A stretch of 64,000 nt of DNA from Rhodobacter sp. CZR27 (GTDB lineage: Bacteria; Pseudomonadota; Alphaproteobacteria; Rhodobacterales; Rhodobacteraceae), in contig NZ_CP023548.1 of NCBI RefSeq assembly GCF_002407205.1, positions 2,318,501 through 2,382,500 of the forward strand, in the 5' to 3' direction. The stretch's first letter is position 1; each line of letters opens with the position of its first letter. Below the pieces are notes generated by a model. That model saw only the letters and a list, made by a program, of their open reading frames with translations. It was not told where the DNA came from and did not search any database. Below, piece after piece: positions 9,522-18,509 of the stretch. Both the position numbers and the translations under genes were made by a program.

Positions 9522-9560
9522 GGGCCGCAGGGGCGATAGCCGAGCGGGCGGCTGCGGCCC
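9522..9560. repeat. Inverted repeat downstream of the deaminase operon
   Basis: GGGCCGCAG at 9522-9530 and CTGCGGCCC at 9552-9560 form a perfect nine-base inverted repeat with a 21-base loop, in the gap between the deaminase stop and the AI-2E gene start. It may end or stabilise the leftward transporter-deaminase transcript, but no U-tract follows, so a terminator role is uncertain. Confidence 0.4.
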
Positions 9561-9633
9561 CGACCGGCCGTGGCGCCCGGCTCTCCTGCCCGGCGGGATG
9601 CGGCCCTGTCGTCGCCTTCCCGCGCGGACGAGC

Positions 9634-10911
9634 CTAGGCGGAGGGGGCCTTGTGGCGGCGCCGGACGCTTTCCGGGCGGCCCGGCAGCGACAGCCGGGCG
9701 TCGTTGCGGACCTTCTCCGAGATCACCCGACCTTGCGCGATGACGCAGAGCCGGTCGGGCCGCAGCCGCACCGCCTCGACCGCATCGCCGGCATCGAGCA
9801 CCACGAGCGAGGCTGGCGCGCCTTCATGCAGGCCGTAGTCGAGCCCCATGATCCTCGCGTTCTCGGCCGTCACCATGTCGAAGCAGCGCCGCATCTCGGC
9901 CGGATGGGTCATCTGCGCGACATGCAGCCCCATGAAGGCCACGTCGAGCATGTCCGCGGTGCCCAGCGAATACCACGGGTCGAGAACGCAATCCTGCCCC
10001 CAGCCGACGGAGATGCCTTGCGCCTGCATCTCCTTCACCCGCGTCAGGCCGCGCCGCTTGGGATAGGTGTCGTGCCGGCCCTGCAGCACGATGTTGATCA
10101 GCGGGTTCGGGATCGCGGCCACCCGCGCCTCGGCCATCAGCGGCAGCAGCTTCGAGACGTAGTAGTTGTCCATCGAATGCATCGAGGTCAGGTGGCTGCC
10201 CGCCGCCCTGCCCTGCAACCCGGTTCGGATCACCTCGGCGGCCAGCGTCTCGATGTGGCGGCTCAGCGGGTCGTCGGTCTCGTCGCAATGCAGGTCCAGC
10301 ATCAGCCCGCGGTCGGCGGCGATCTCGCAGAGGTCGCGCACCGAGGCCGCTCCCTCGGCCATCGTGCGTTCGAAATGCGGGATGCCGCCCACCACGTCCA
10401 CGCCCATGTCGAGCGCGCGCAGCAGGTTCGCCCGCGCCGTCGGATCGCGGTAGAGCCCGTCCTGCGGGAAGGCGACAAGCTGGAGGTCCATCCAGCCCTT
10501 CACCTGCTCGCGCACCTCCAGCAGCGCCTGCACGCCGAGCAGCCGGTCATCGCAGACATCGACGTGAGAGCGGATGGCAAGCAACCCCATGCTCGCCGCC
10601 CAGTCGCAATAGGCGAGCGCGCGCGCGATCATCTCCTCGACCGTGACGATGCGCTTCAGCTCGCCCCAGAGCGCGATCCCCTCCAGCAGCGTGCCCGACG
10701 CGTTCACCCTCGGCAGGCCGTAGGAGAGCGTCGCGTCCATGTGGAAATGCGGATCGACGAAGGGCGGGCTGACGAGGTCGCCGGTGGCATCGATCACGCG
10801 GCCCGCCTCGGCTTCCAGCCGGCCGATGGCGGCGATCCGGTCGCCGCGGATGCCCACGTCGGCCACCCGGCCATCGGGCAGCGTGCCGCCCCTGACGATG
10901 AGATCGAACAT
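9634..10911 (-). CDS. CodA-like cytosine deaminase, probable 5-methylcytosine deaminase
   Basis: A 425-residue amidohydrolase closely similar in pattern to E. coli CodA. Metal ligands H55 and H57 (DPHFHMD), later HCDETDD with the third histidine and catalytic glutamate, a conserved SHLTSMHS segment, and the catalytic aspartate D307 in GQDCVLDPW are all present. CodA has Asp at the next position (Asp314 in E. coli), whereas here it is Cys308. Loss of that 'discriminating' Asp is the published mark of bacterial 5-methylcytosine deaminases, one of which is Rsp0341 of R. sphaeroides; this gene is almost certainly its orthologue. The product would be thymine (or uracil from cytosine) plus ammonia. 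It overlaps the upstream permease stop by one base (TGATG) and is the last gene of a nucleoside-type ABC operon, which should supply its substrate. Confidence 0.9.
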   Translation of the reverse strand: MFDLIVRGGTLPDGRVADVGIRGDRIAAIGRLEAEAGRVIDATGDLVSPPFVDPHFHMDATLSYGLPRVNASGTLLEGIALWGELKRIVTVEEMIARALAYCDWAASMGLLAIRSHVDVCDDRLLGVQALLEVREQVKGWMDLQLVAFPQDGLYRDPTARANLLRALDMGVDVVGGIPHFERTMAEGAASVRDLCEIAADRGLMLDLHCDETDDPLSRHIETLAAEVIRTGLQGRAAGSHLTSMHSMDNYYVSKLLPLMAEARVAAIPNPLINIVLQGRHDTYPKRRGLTRVKEMQAQGISVGWGQDCVLDPWYSLGTADMLDVAFMGLHVAQMTHPAEMRRCFDMVTAENARIMGLDYGLHEGAPASLVVLDAGDAVEAVRLRPDRLCVIAQGRVISEKVRNDARLSLPGRPESVRRRHKAPSA

Positions 10912-11858
10912 CAGCGTTCCCCGCGGTTGAAGGGCTGCATCAGCGCCGCCGGAACCTCGGCGCGGCGCGACATGAGGACAAGGGCCAGGATCGACAGCGC
11001 ATAGGGCGCCATCAGGAACAGCTGGTAAGGCACGAGCTGCCCCAGCGGCGTCTGCTGCAGCCGCACCTGCAGCGCATCGAAGGCGGCGAAGAGCAGCGCG
11101 CCGAGCACTGCCTTGCCGGGCTTCCACGCCCCGAAGATCACGAGCGCGATGCAGATCCAGCCGCGGCCGTTCACCATCTCGAAGAAGAAGCTGGAGAAGG
11201 CGGAGAGCGTCAGGAACGCCCCGCCCACCGCCATCAGCCCCGAGCCGACGACCACCGCGCCGATCCTGAGGCCCACAACGGACAGCCCCTGCGCATCGAC
11301 GGCGGACGGGCTCTCTCCCGCCGCCCGCACGGCAAGGCCCAGCGGCGTGCGCCACAGCACCAGCGCGACGAGCGCGGCCACCACGAAGGCCGCATAGGTC
11401 AGCGGCGTCTGTTGGAAGAGTGCCGGACCGACCAGCGGGATCTGCGACAGACCCGGCACCGGCCAGACGGCAAAGGGCTCGATCTTCGGCGGGCTGGAGA
11501 CCTCGGGCAGGATCAGGCGATAGGCGAAGTAGCTGGTCGAGGTGGCAAGCAGCGTGATCCCCAGCCCTACGACATGCTGCGACAGGCCGAAGGGCACGAC
11601 CAGCACCGCGTGGAGCAGGCCGAACAGCATCCCGGCCAGCATGGCGACCGCCGCGCCCTCCCACAGCCCCGCGCCGGCCCAGACCGTGATCCAGCCGGAG
11701 AAGGCGCCGACCACCATGATCCCCTCGATCCCGAGGTTCAGAACGCCCGCGCGCTCGCAGATCAGTTCCCCCATCGTGGCGAAGATCAGCGGCGAGGCGA
11801 TGCGCACCGCGGCCGCCCAGAAGCTGACCGAGAGCAGGATGTCCAGAAGCTCGCTCAT
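10911..11858 (-). CDS. Nucleoside-type ABC transporter permease 2 (YufQ/BmpD-like)
   Basis: A 315-residue inner-membrane permease with about eight helices and the signature [21 protein letters not shown] typical of the second permease of BMP-dependent (purine) nucleoside importers. Its start overlaps the first permease by four bases (ATGA) and its stop overlaps the deaminase start, so all three are translationally coupled. It should form the channel with permease 1 and use the ATPase and binding protein of the same operon. Confidence 0.92.
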   Translation of the reverse strand: MSELLDILLSVSFWAAAVRIASPLIFATMGELICERAGVLNLGIEGIMVVGAFSGWITVWAGAGLWEGAAVAMLAGMLFGLLHAVLVVPFGLSQHVVGLGITLLATSTSYFAYRLILPEVSSPPKIEPFAVWPVPGLSQIPLVGPALFQQTPLTYAAFVVAALVALVLWRTPLGLAVRAAGESPSAVDAQGLSVVGLRIGAVVVGSGLMAVGGAFLTLSAFSSFFFEMVNGRGWICIALVIFGAWKPGKAVLGALLFAAFDALQVRLQQTPLGQLVPYQLFLMAPYALSILALVLMSRRAEVPAALMQPFNRGER

Positions 11859-12898
11859 CCGCGCACCACCCGGAACCGGATCAGGAGGATCGCCAGCACC
11901 ATGAACAGCAGCGACGTGGCCAGCAGCATGTCGGCGATATAGGTCGGCACATGGGCCGCGCGGCTCATGCTGTCGGCGCCGACGAAGACGCCCGCGACGA
12001 ACAGCGCCGCCGGCACCACGGCGAGCGGGTTGAGCAGCGCGAGCATCGCCACGATGATGCCAGTGTAGCCGAAGCCGGGGCTGAGATCGAGCGTCAGGTG
12101 CCCCTTCAACCCCGCCACCTCGGAAAAGCCCGCGAGTGCTGCAAGGCCCCCCGACAGCAGCGCGGTCTTCACCAGCACCCCGTCCACCGGGATGCCGGCA
12201 AAGCGCGCGGCCCGGGCGTTCAGCCCCACGGCACGCATCTCGTAGCCAAGCGCGGTGCGCCGCTCGATCACCCAGACCGCGAGGGCGGCGATCAGCGCGA
12301 GGCCGAAGCCCCAGTGCAGGCGCAGCCCCTCGACCAGCCGCGGCAGCCGCGCCTCCTTGAGCAGAGGCGCGGACTTGGGCCAGCCCATGCCCATCGGGTC
12401 CTTCAGCGGTCCTTCCAGCAGGTAGCTGACGAAGAGCAGCATGATGAAGTTGAAGAGCAGCGTGGTCACGACCTCGTCCACGCCAAAGCGGGTCTTGAGC
12501 GCGACGGGTCCAAGCAGGACCAGCGCGCCCGCGGCCATCGCGGCCAGCGCCATCAGCGGCAGCACCAGCGGCCCGCCGACCGCGCCGCTGCCCAGCAGGA
12601 CGGTGATGATGGCCCCGGCGTAAAGCTGCGCCTCGGCGCCGATGTTCCACAGCCGCGCGCGGAAGGCCACCGCCACCGCGAGCCCGGTGAAGATCAGCGG
12701 CGTCGCGCGGTTCAGCGTCTCGAGCGCCGCGAACTTCGACCCCACCGCGCCCTTCACGATCAGGCCGAGCGTGGCCAGCGGGTCGGCCCCCGCCACCGCG
12801 GCAAGGCTTGAGGCCACGACGAGCGTCGCGAGCAGTGCGGCGGCGGGCAGTCCGATCCGGCGCAGCGCCGACGGGTTGGCAACCGGCTCAAGCCGCAT
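11855..12898 (-). CDS. Nucleoside-type ABC transporter permease 1 (YufP/BmpC-like)
   Basis: A 347-residue inner-membrane permease with about ten hydrophobic segments. The segments [18 protein letters not shown] and [13 protein letters not shown] are typical of branched-chain/ribose-type permeases that work with BMP proteins. It overlaps the ATPase gene by 11 bases and permease 2 by four bases. It has the family's usual length, with no break. Confidence 0.92.
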   Translation of the reverse strand: MRLEPVANPSALRRIGLPAAALLATLVVASSLAAVAGADPLATLGLIVKGAVGSKFAALETLNRATPLIFTGLAVAVAFRARLWNIGAEAQLYAGAIITVLLGSGAVGGPLVLPLMALAAMAAGALVLLGPVALKTRFGVDEVVTTLLFNFIMLLFVSYLLEGPLKDPMGMGWPKSAPLLKEARLPRLVEGLRLHWGFGLALIAALAVWVIERRTALGYEMRAVGLNARAARFAGIPVDGVLVKTALLSGGLAALAGFSEVAGLKGHLTLDLSPGFGYTGIIVAMLALLNPLAVVPAALFVAGVFVGADSMSRAAHVPTYIADMLLATSLLFMVLAILLIRFRVVRG

Positions 12899-14408
12899 CG
12901 GCGAACCCGTGCCCGGCCATCCAGAGGCCGAGTTCGGCCTGCGATTTCGTGCCGCGCGGGAAGCCGGGCGACAGGCGGCCTTCGGACATTACATGAATGG
13001 TGTCGGACAAGGCCATGATTTCATCCAGATCTTCCGATATCAGCAGAACCGCTGCCCCCTCGTCGCGCGCCTTGAGGAGCCGCGAATGGACATAGGTGAT
13101 CGCGCCGATGTCCAGCCCGCGCACCGGCTGGTTCGCGAGGATGATCCGCGGCCCCGGCTCCAGCACCCGGCCAAGGATCAGCTTCTGCATGTTGCCGCCC
13201 GACAGCAGGCGGATGCGCGTCTCGGGCCCCGGGCAGCGCACGTCATAGGTGCGGATGATCACCTCGGTGAAGGCCCGCGCCGCGCGCCAGTCCATCCAGC
13301 CGCCTTTCGCGAAGCGCGAGCGGTAGCCTTCGAGGATCGCGTTCTCGGTCAGGGTGAAGTCCGCGATGGTGCCGGTGGCGTGGCGATCCTCGGGGATGCG
13401 CGCGATGCCCGCGCCCACCGCCGCCCGCGGCGTCCAGTCATGGACCTCGGCCCCGGCGACCATGAGCGCGCCCGCGTCCGGCCGGATCAGCCCCGACACC
13501 AGATCGGCCAGCGCCGCCTGGCCGTTGCCGGACACGCCGGCAAGGCCGGTAATCGTGCCGGCGCGAAGGTCGAGCGTCACCGCGCGCAGCCCGGGAATCG
13601 CCCCCCGGTGCGGGGTAAAGACCGCCTGAAGCCGCATCAGCACCGCGCCGGGACGCGGCGGGGCGACCTCGGGCGGCACCACCTCCTCGCCGACCATCAT
13701 CGCGGCCAGCGCGTGGCGGTCGGTCTCGGCGGTCGCGACCTCGCCCACCACGCGGCCGTGGCGCAGAACGACGCAGCGGTCGGCCACTTCGACCACCTCA
13801 TGCAGCTTGTGCGAGATGAAGATGATCGAGAGCCCCCTGGCCACGGCCAGACGCAGGGTGCGGAACAGCGCCTCGGTCTCCTGCGGGGTCAGGACGGCGG
13901 TGGGCTCGTCCAGGATCAGGATGCGCGCGTCGCGGTAGAGCGCCTTGAGGATCTCGACCCGCTGCCGCTCGCCCACCGACAGGGTGCCGACCTTGGCATC
14001 GGGGTGAACCGACAGGCCGAAGTCGCGGCTCAGCGCCTCGACCCGCGCCCGCGCCGCGCGCTGCCCGAGCGACAGGCGCCAGAGCGGCGCGGTGCCGATC
14101 AGGATGTTCTCCAGCACCGTCAGGTTGTCGGCCAGCGTGAAGTGCTGGTGCACCATGCCGACGCCCGCGGCCAGCGCCGCGCGCGGATGGCCCGGCGGCA
14201 GCGGCTTGCCGAAGACCTCCACCGTGCCCTCGTCGGCCACATAATGGCCGAAGAGGATGTTCATCAGCGTGGTCTTGCCGGCCCCGTTCTCGCCCAGAAG
14301 CGCCACGACCTCTCCCTGTCGCAGGGAGAGGCTGATGCCGGCATTGGCGAGAAGCGCTCCGAACCGCTTGGTGATCCCGGAGAGGCGCAGGACGACCGGT
14401 TCGCTCAC
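12888..14408 (-). CDS. Nucleoside-type ABC transporter ATPase, two-domain (YufO/BmpB-like)
   Basis: A 506-residue cytoplasmic ATPase with two fused nucleotide-binding domains, as in ribose and BMP-type importers. The first has an intact Walker A (GENGAGKTT, 39-47), signature LSVGERQR and Walker B ILILDEPTAVLT. The second is degenerate as usual for the family: GVSGNGQAA replaces the Walker A lysine, the signature reads LSGGNMQK and the Walker B region LANQPVRGLD lacks the normal acidic pair. The first ABC domain is therefore the likely catalytic site. Its ATG overlaps the stop of the binding-protein gene by four bases. Confidence 0.93.
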   Translation of the reverse strand: MSEPVVLRLSGITKRFGALLANAGISLSLRQGEVVALLGENGAGKTTLMNILFGHYVADEGTVEVFGKPLPPGHPRAALAAGVGMVHQHFTLADNLTVLENILIGTAPLWRLSLGQRAARARVEALSRDFGLSVHPDAKVGTLSVGERQRVEILKALYRDARILILDEPTAVLTPQETEALFRTLRLAVARGLSIIFISHKLHEVVEVADRCVVLRHGRVVGEVATAETDRHALAAMMVGEEVVPPEVAPPRPGAVLMRLQAVFTPHRGAIPGLRAVTLDLRAGTITGLAGVSGNGQAALADLVSGLIRPDAGALMVAGAEVHDWTPRAAVGAGIARIPEDRHATGTIADFTLTENAILEGYRSRFAKGGWMDWRAARAFTEVIIRTYDVRCPGPETRIRLLSGGNMQKLILGRVLEPGPRIILANQPVRGLDIGAITYVHSRLLKARDEGAAVLLISEDLDEIMALSDTIHVMSEGRLSPGFPRGTKSQAELGLWMAGHGFADAA

Positions 14409-15409
14409 GAGGATTTCGGCTCGCTGTCGTCAATGGCCACGGTGAAGGTTCCGGCCTTGATCGCGGCCTCGCGTTCCGCCACCAGCGCCATCGTCTCGGC
14501 AGGCACCTTGCCCTCGAAGGTGCCGAGCGGGGCGAGCGAGCAGCCGCCTTCCTTCATGAAGGAATAGACCCCGTAGTCGGCGGCCTTGAAGGTGCCGGCC
14601 TGAACCTCGGCCACCGCCTTCTCGAAGGTCGGCTCGAAATGCCAGAGCGCGGAGGCCACCACCGTATCGGGATAGTCGGCCTGCGTGTCGATCACGTTGC
14701 CGATCGCCAGCACGCCGCGCTCCTTGGCGGCATCCGAGACGCCGAAGCGTTCGGCGTAAAGCAGGTCGGCGCCATTCTCGATCATGGCGAAGGCGGTTTC
14801 CTTCGCCTTCGGCGGATCGAACCACGAGCCGATGAAGCTGACCTGGAACTTCGTCTCGGGCTTCACCTCGCGAGCACCCGCGATGAAGGCGTTCATCAGC
14901 CGGTTGACCTCGGGGATCGGGAAGCCGCCGACCATGCCGATGTTGCCCTTGCTCATCGCGCCGGCAATGAGTCCCGTAAGATAGGCCGCGTCCTGGATGT
15001 AGTTGTCGAAGACGGCGAGGTTCGGCACCGCCTCGTCCGGCGGGAAGCTCGACCCCATCAGGAAGGCCACGTCGGGATAGTCGGCCGCGACCTCGCGGGC
15101 CTCCTGCTCGACGCCGAAGATCTCGCCCACGATCAGCTTCACGCCGCTCTCGGCATATTCGCGCATGACGCGGGGATAGTCGGTGTTCGCGACGTTCTCG
15201 GTGAAGCTGTAGTCCACGCGACCCGCGGCCTTCGCGGCCTCGGCGGCCTTGTGGATGCGGCTGACCCACTGCTGCTCGACCGGCACGGTGTAGATGCCGG
15301 CGACCTTCAGCGTCTCCTGCGCCCGAAGCGTCCGCGGCAGGGCGCCCAGCGCCAGCGCCGCACCTCCGGCCATCAGAACTCCTCGCCGCGTCGTTGCGAA
15401 TCCCGTCAT
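14405..15409 (-). CDS. BMP-family (basic membrane protein) substrate-binding protein
   Basis: A 334-residue periplasmic binding protein, first gene of the leftward transporter-deaminase operon. Residues 1-30 form a signal with a twin-arginine-like TTRRGVLM motif and a possible cleavage after LRAQ. The mature part has the PBP1-type core LKVAGIYTVPVEQQW and GGFPIPEVN. BMP proteins of this group bind nucleosides or related purine/pyrimidine compounds. The chosen start (15409) has GAGGA five bases upstream; the frame remains open further upstream but without a better start. The deaminase at the operon's end suggests nucleobases or nucleosides as ligand (inference). Confidence 0.9.
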   Translation of the reverse strand: MTGFATTRRGVLMAGGAALALGALPRTLRAQETLKVAGIYTVPVEQQWVSRIHKAAEAAKAAGRVDYSFTENVANTDYPRVMREYAESGVKLIVGEIFGVEQEAREVAADYPDVAFLMGSSFPPDEAVPNLAVFDNYIQDAAYLTGLIAGAMSKGNIGMVGGFPIPEVNRLMNAFIAGAREVKPETKFQVSFIGSWFDPPKAKETAFAMIENGADLLYAERFGVSDAAKERGVLAIGNVIDTQADYPDTVVASALWHFEPTFEKAVAEVQAGTFKAADYGVYSFMKEGGCSLAPLGTFEGKVPAETMALVAEREAAIKAGTFTVAIDDSEPKSS

Positions 15410-15670
15410 GTCCGTCCTCGCCCTGCTGGATGTTTGACCGGACGGTAAGACGCGGGCGTCCGAGGGGCAAGACCGCGGCCCCTGCCCGAAAGTCGGCACT
15501 GCCGTCGAATTCCTTACAGCCCGAAATGCCTGCGAAAAATTTGTTACCTGCCGCGGTTAGGGAACTTGCAAGAATCCGTTTTCGGCCTTTAGCTGACACT
15601 AATAGCCGCTGTGGTGGGTCCCTCCCGCCGAAAGAACGGCATTCGAAACGACAACAACGGGAGAGTTCCG

Positions 15671-16771
15671 ATGACGATGAAACTTGCACTGGCCGCCTCG
15701 GTCAGCCTTGCGGCGCTTGGCGCGGCCTCGGGCGCGCTGGCCCAGAGCGACGAACTGGTCGCCGCCGCCAAGGCCGAAGGCATGCTGACGACCATCGCGC
15801 TGCCGCACAACTGGTGCGGCTATGGCGACGTGATCGCGGGCTTCAAGGCGAAATATCCCGAGATCACCGTGAACGAGCTGAACCCCGACGCGGGCTCGGC
15901 CGACGAGCTCGAGGCGATCCGGGCGAACAAGGACAACACCGGCCCGCAGGCGCCCGACGTGATCGACGTGGGCCTGGCCTTCGGTCCGCAGGCCAAGGCC
16001 GAAGGACTGATCGTGCCCTACAAGGTCGCGACCTGGGACGAGATCCCGGCCGAGATCAAGGACGCCGACGGCTACTGGTATGGCGACTATTACGGCGTGA
16101 TGTCCTTCGGGGTGAACACCGACCTCGTGTCCGAGGTGCCGAAAAGCTGGACGGCGCTGCTCGACAGCCAGTATGCCAACGCCTTCGCGCTGGCGGGCGA
16201 TCCGCGCGCCTCGAACCAGGCGATCCTCGCCGTCATGTCGGCGGGCGTCGCGGGCGGCGCCGAGCCGGGGCAGGCCTCCGGCGAGAAGGGACTCGAGTTC
16301 TTTGCCGAGCTGAACAAGGTGGGCGGTTTCGTCCCGGTGATCGGCAAGGCCGGCACCATCGCCCAGGGCCAGACCCCCATCGTCGCGGCCTGGGACTACA
16401 ACCTGCTGTCCTGGCGCGACGAGCTGAAGGGCAACCCGCCGATGGAGGTCATCATCCCCGAGGGCCCGAGCCTCGCCGGCGTCTATGTGCAGGCGATCTC
16501 GGCCTATGCGCCGCATCCGAACGCGGCGAAGCTGTGGATGGAATACCTTTACTCGGACGAGGGCCAGCTGGGCTGGCTGAAGGGCTACTGCCACCCCGCC
16601 CGCTTCAACGCCATGGTCGAGGCCGGCAAGGTGCCGCAGGACCTGCTCGACGCGTTGCCCCCGGCCGAGGGCTACGCCCGCGCCGTCTTCCCGACCGTCG
16701 AACAGCAGGAGGCGAACAAGGCCGCGGTGACCGCGGGCTGGGACAAGGTCGTGGGCGCCAACGTCCAGTGA
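15671..16771 (+). CDS. ABC transporter substrate-binding protein (family 1, Fe3+/aminoethylphosphonate/polyamine-like)
   Basis: A 366-residue periplasmic protein with a clear signal peptide (MKLALAASVSLAALGAASGALA, cut after ALA-Q; residues 3 onward). The mature sequence has the binding-protein fold seen in Fe3+, 2-aminoethylphosphonate and spermidine/putrescine receptors, with segments DVIDVGLAFG and GVMSFGVNTD. The ligand cannot be named. A GGGAGAG ribosome site fixes the ATG at 15671, and a longer in-frame version from 15611 is rejected. It is first in a rightward binding protein-permease-permease-ATPase operon and is followed by a strong hairpin that probably keeps its expression higher than that of the permeases. 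Confidence 0.88.
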   Translation: MTMKLALAASVSLAALGAASGALAQSDELVAAAKAEGMLTTIALPHNWCGYGDVIAGFKAKYPEITVNELNPDAGSADELEAIRANKDNTGPQAPDVIDVGLAFGPQAKAEGLIVPYKVATWDEIPAEIKDADGYWYGDYYGVMSFGVNTDLVSEVPKSWTALLDSQYANAFALAGDPRASNQAILAVMSAGVAGGAEPGQASGEKGLEFFAELNKVGGFVPVIGKAGTIAQGQTPIVAAWDYNLLSWRDELKGNPPMEVIIPEGPSLAGVYVQAISAYAPHPNAAKLWMEYLYSDEGQLGWLKGYCHPARFNAMVEAGKVPQDLLDALPPAEGYARAVFPTVEQQEANKAAVTAGWDKVVGANVQ

Positions 16772-16782
16772 CCTGACCTTCC

Positions 16783-16813
16783 GGGCCTCCGCCACGCCGG
16801 CGGAGGCCCTTTT
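16783..16813 (+). terminator. Intra-operon hairpin with short T-run after the binding-protein gene
   Basis: A perfect 11-base stem (GGGCCTCCGCC at 16783-16793 and GGCGGAGGCCC at 16799-16809) with a five-base loop is followed by TTTT at 16810-16813. It lies 11 bases after the binding-protein stop and just before the first permease, so it fits a partial terminator or 3'-end stabiliser that sets a high receptor-to-permease ratio. Confidence 0.75.
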
Positions 16814-16826
16814 CGGTGGACCCTGC

Positions 16827-17708
16827 ATGACTGACCTGCCTCCGAAGAGCGCCAAGGCCTTCGTCTCGCTGCCGCTGAACTGGTTCGGTGTCGCGCCGTT
16901 CCTGCTGTTCGCGCTGCTGTTCCTGATCCTGCCCACGGCGCATATCGTGCTGGGCGCCTTCCGCAACCCGGCGGGCGACTTCACGCTGGCCAATATCCGG
17001 GGCCTCTTCACGCCCTCGATCCTCGGCGCCTTCTGGATCTCGATCCGGATCAGCCTGCTGACCGCGGCGCTCGGCTGCCTCGCGGGCTTCCTGATCGCTG
17101 CCGCCGTGACGCGCGGCGGGCTGCCGGGGCCTTTGCGCGGCGCGCTGCTGACCTTTTCCGGCGTGGCGTCGAACTTCGCCGGCGTGCCGCTGGCCTTCGC
17201 CTTCATCGCCACGCTCGGGCGGCTCGGCTTCCTGACGGTGATCCTGCGCGAGTGGTTCGGGCTGAACCTCTATGGCACCGGCTTCAACCTGATCAGCTTC
17301 CTCGGGCTGACGCTCACCTACCTCTATTTCCAGATCCCGCTGATGATCCTGATCATCACGCCCGCGCTCGACGGGCTGAAGCGTGAATGGCGCGAGGCGG
17401 CCGAGACGCTGGGCGCGTCCGGCGCGCAATACTGGCGGATGGTGGCGCTGCCGGTGCTCTGGCCGTCGTTCCTCGGCACCTTCGCGCTGCTCTTCGCCAA
17501 TTCCTTCGGAGCGGTGGCGACCGCCATGGCGCTGACCGGCTCGCAGCTCTCCATCGTGCCGATCATCCTTTTCGCGCAGATCCGCGGCGACGTGCTGCAG
17601 GACCCGCACCTGGGCTATGCCATCGCCTTCGGAATGATCGTGCTGACGGGGCTGGCGAACGTGATCTACATCGTGCTGCGCACCCGCGCCGAGAGGTGGG
17701 TGAAATGA
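16827..17708 (+). CDS. ABC transporter permease 1 (PotB/FbpB-like)
   Basis: A 293-residue inner-membrane protein with six predicted helices and the cytoplasmic EAA loop REAAETLGASGAQYWRMVALP that contacts the ATPase. A GGTGGA sequence precedes the ATG. Its stop overlaps the ATG of the second permease (ATGA), so the two channel halves are translated together. Family: binding-protein-dependent transport systems inner membrane component. Confidence 0.93.
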   Translation: MTDLPPKSAKAFVSLPLNWFGVAPFLLFALLFLILPTAHIVLGAFRNPAGDFTLANIRGLFTPSILGAFWISIRISLLTAALGCLAGFLIAAAVTRGGLPGPLRGALLTFSGVASNFAGVPLAFAFIATLGRLGFLTVILREWFGLNLYGTGFNLISFLGLTLTYLYFQIPLMILIITPALDGLKREWREAAETLGASGAQYWRMVALPVLWPSFLGTFALLFANSFGAVATAMALTGSQLSIVPIILFAQIRGDVLQDPHLGYAIAFGMIVLTGLANVIYIVLRTRAERWVK

Positions 17709-18493
17709 GATCGGCCAAGCTCTGGTCCTGGCTCGCGCTTGCGGCGGGCATGCTCTACTTCTTCCTGCCGCTGATCGGGATGTTCGAGTTCTCGCTGCGG
17801 GCGCGGCGGGGCGAATACAGCTTCGACGCCTATGCGAGCGTGCTGGGCGACCCGGCCTTCCGCGCGACCTTCGGCTATTCGGTGCTGATGGCACTCTTCA
17901 CCATCGCCTTCGGCATCCTGCTCGTGGTGCCCACGGTGTTCTGGGTGCGCCTGAAGCTGCCTCGCTGGCGGCCGGTGATCGAGTTCATCACGCTTCTGCC
18001 GCTGGTGATCCCGCCCATCGTCATCGTCTTCGGCTACATCCGGCTCTACAACACATCGAGCTGGCTGCCGCTGACCGGCACGGCGATGGGGACGAACCTT
18101 CTCCTGATGTTCGGCTACACGATGCTGGCGCTGCCCTACATGTATCGCGCCGTGGATACCGGTCTTCGCACCATCGACGTGCAGACCCTGACGGAAGCGG
18201 CGCAAAGCCTCGGCGCGGGCTGGGTCACCATCCTCGCGCGGCTGATCCTGCCCAACGTGCTGGTGGCGGTCCTGTCGGGGGCCTTCCTGACCTTCGCCAT
18301 CGTGATCGGCGAGTTCGTCCTTGCCGCTCTGCTGAACCGCCCGGCCTTCGGGCCCTACATGGTCTGGATGGGCTCGAACAAGGCCTATGAACCGGCGGCG
18401 CTGGCCGTGATCGCCTTCGTCGTCACCTGGGCCTGCATGGCCCTGATCCAGCTGGTCACCCGGCTGTCGAAACATACCAGAGCCCAGAGATGA
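17705..18493 (+). CDS. ABC transporter permease 2 (PotC-like)
   Basis: A 262-residue inner-membrane protein with six helices and an EAA loop reading LTEAAQSLGAGWVTILARLILP. The ATG at 17705 overlaps the preceding stop by four bases. The frame is open upstream but this is antisense-free overlap with permease 1 and not a plausible start. It forms the channel with permease 1. Confidence 0.93.
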   Translation: MRSAKLWSWLALAAGMLYFFLPLIGMFEFSLRARRGEYSFDAYASVLGDPAFRATFGYSVLMALFTIAFGILLVVPTVFWVRLKLPRWRPVIEFITLLPLVIPPIVIVFGYIRLYNTSSWLPLTGTAMGTNLLLMFGYTMLALPYMYRAVDTGLRTIDVQTLTEAAQSLGAGWVTILARLILPNVLVAVLSGAFLTFAIVIGEFVLAALLNRPAFGPYMVWMGSNKAYEPAALAVIAFVVTWACMALIQLVTRLSKHTRAQR

Positions 18494-18509
18494 GAAGGAA
18501 CTTCGCCTG

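Noticed and set aside
15410..15670. Purine or similar riboswitch upstream of the BMP operon
   Set aside because: No recognisable aptamer core on either strand; the region is mostly ordinary promoter-like DNA.
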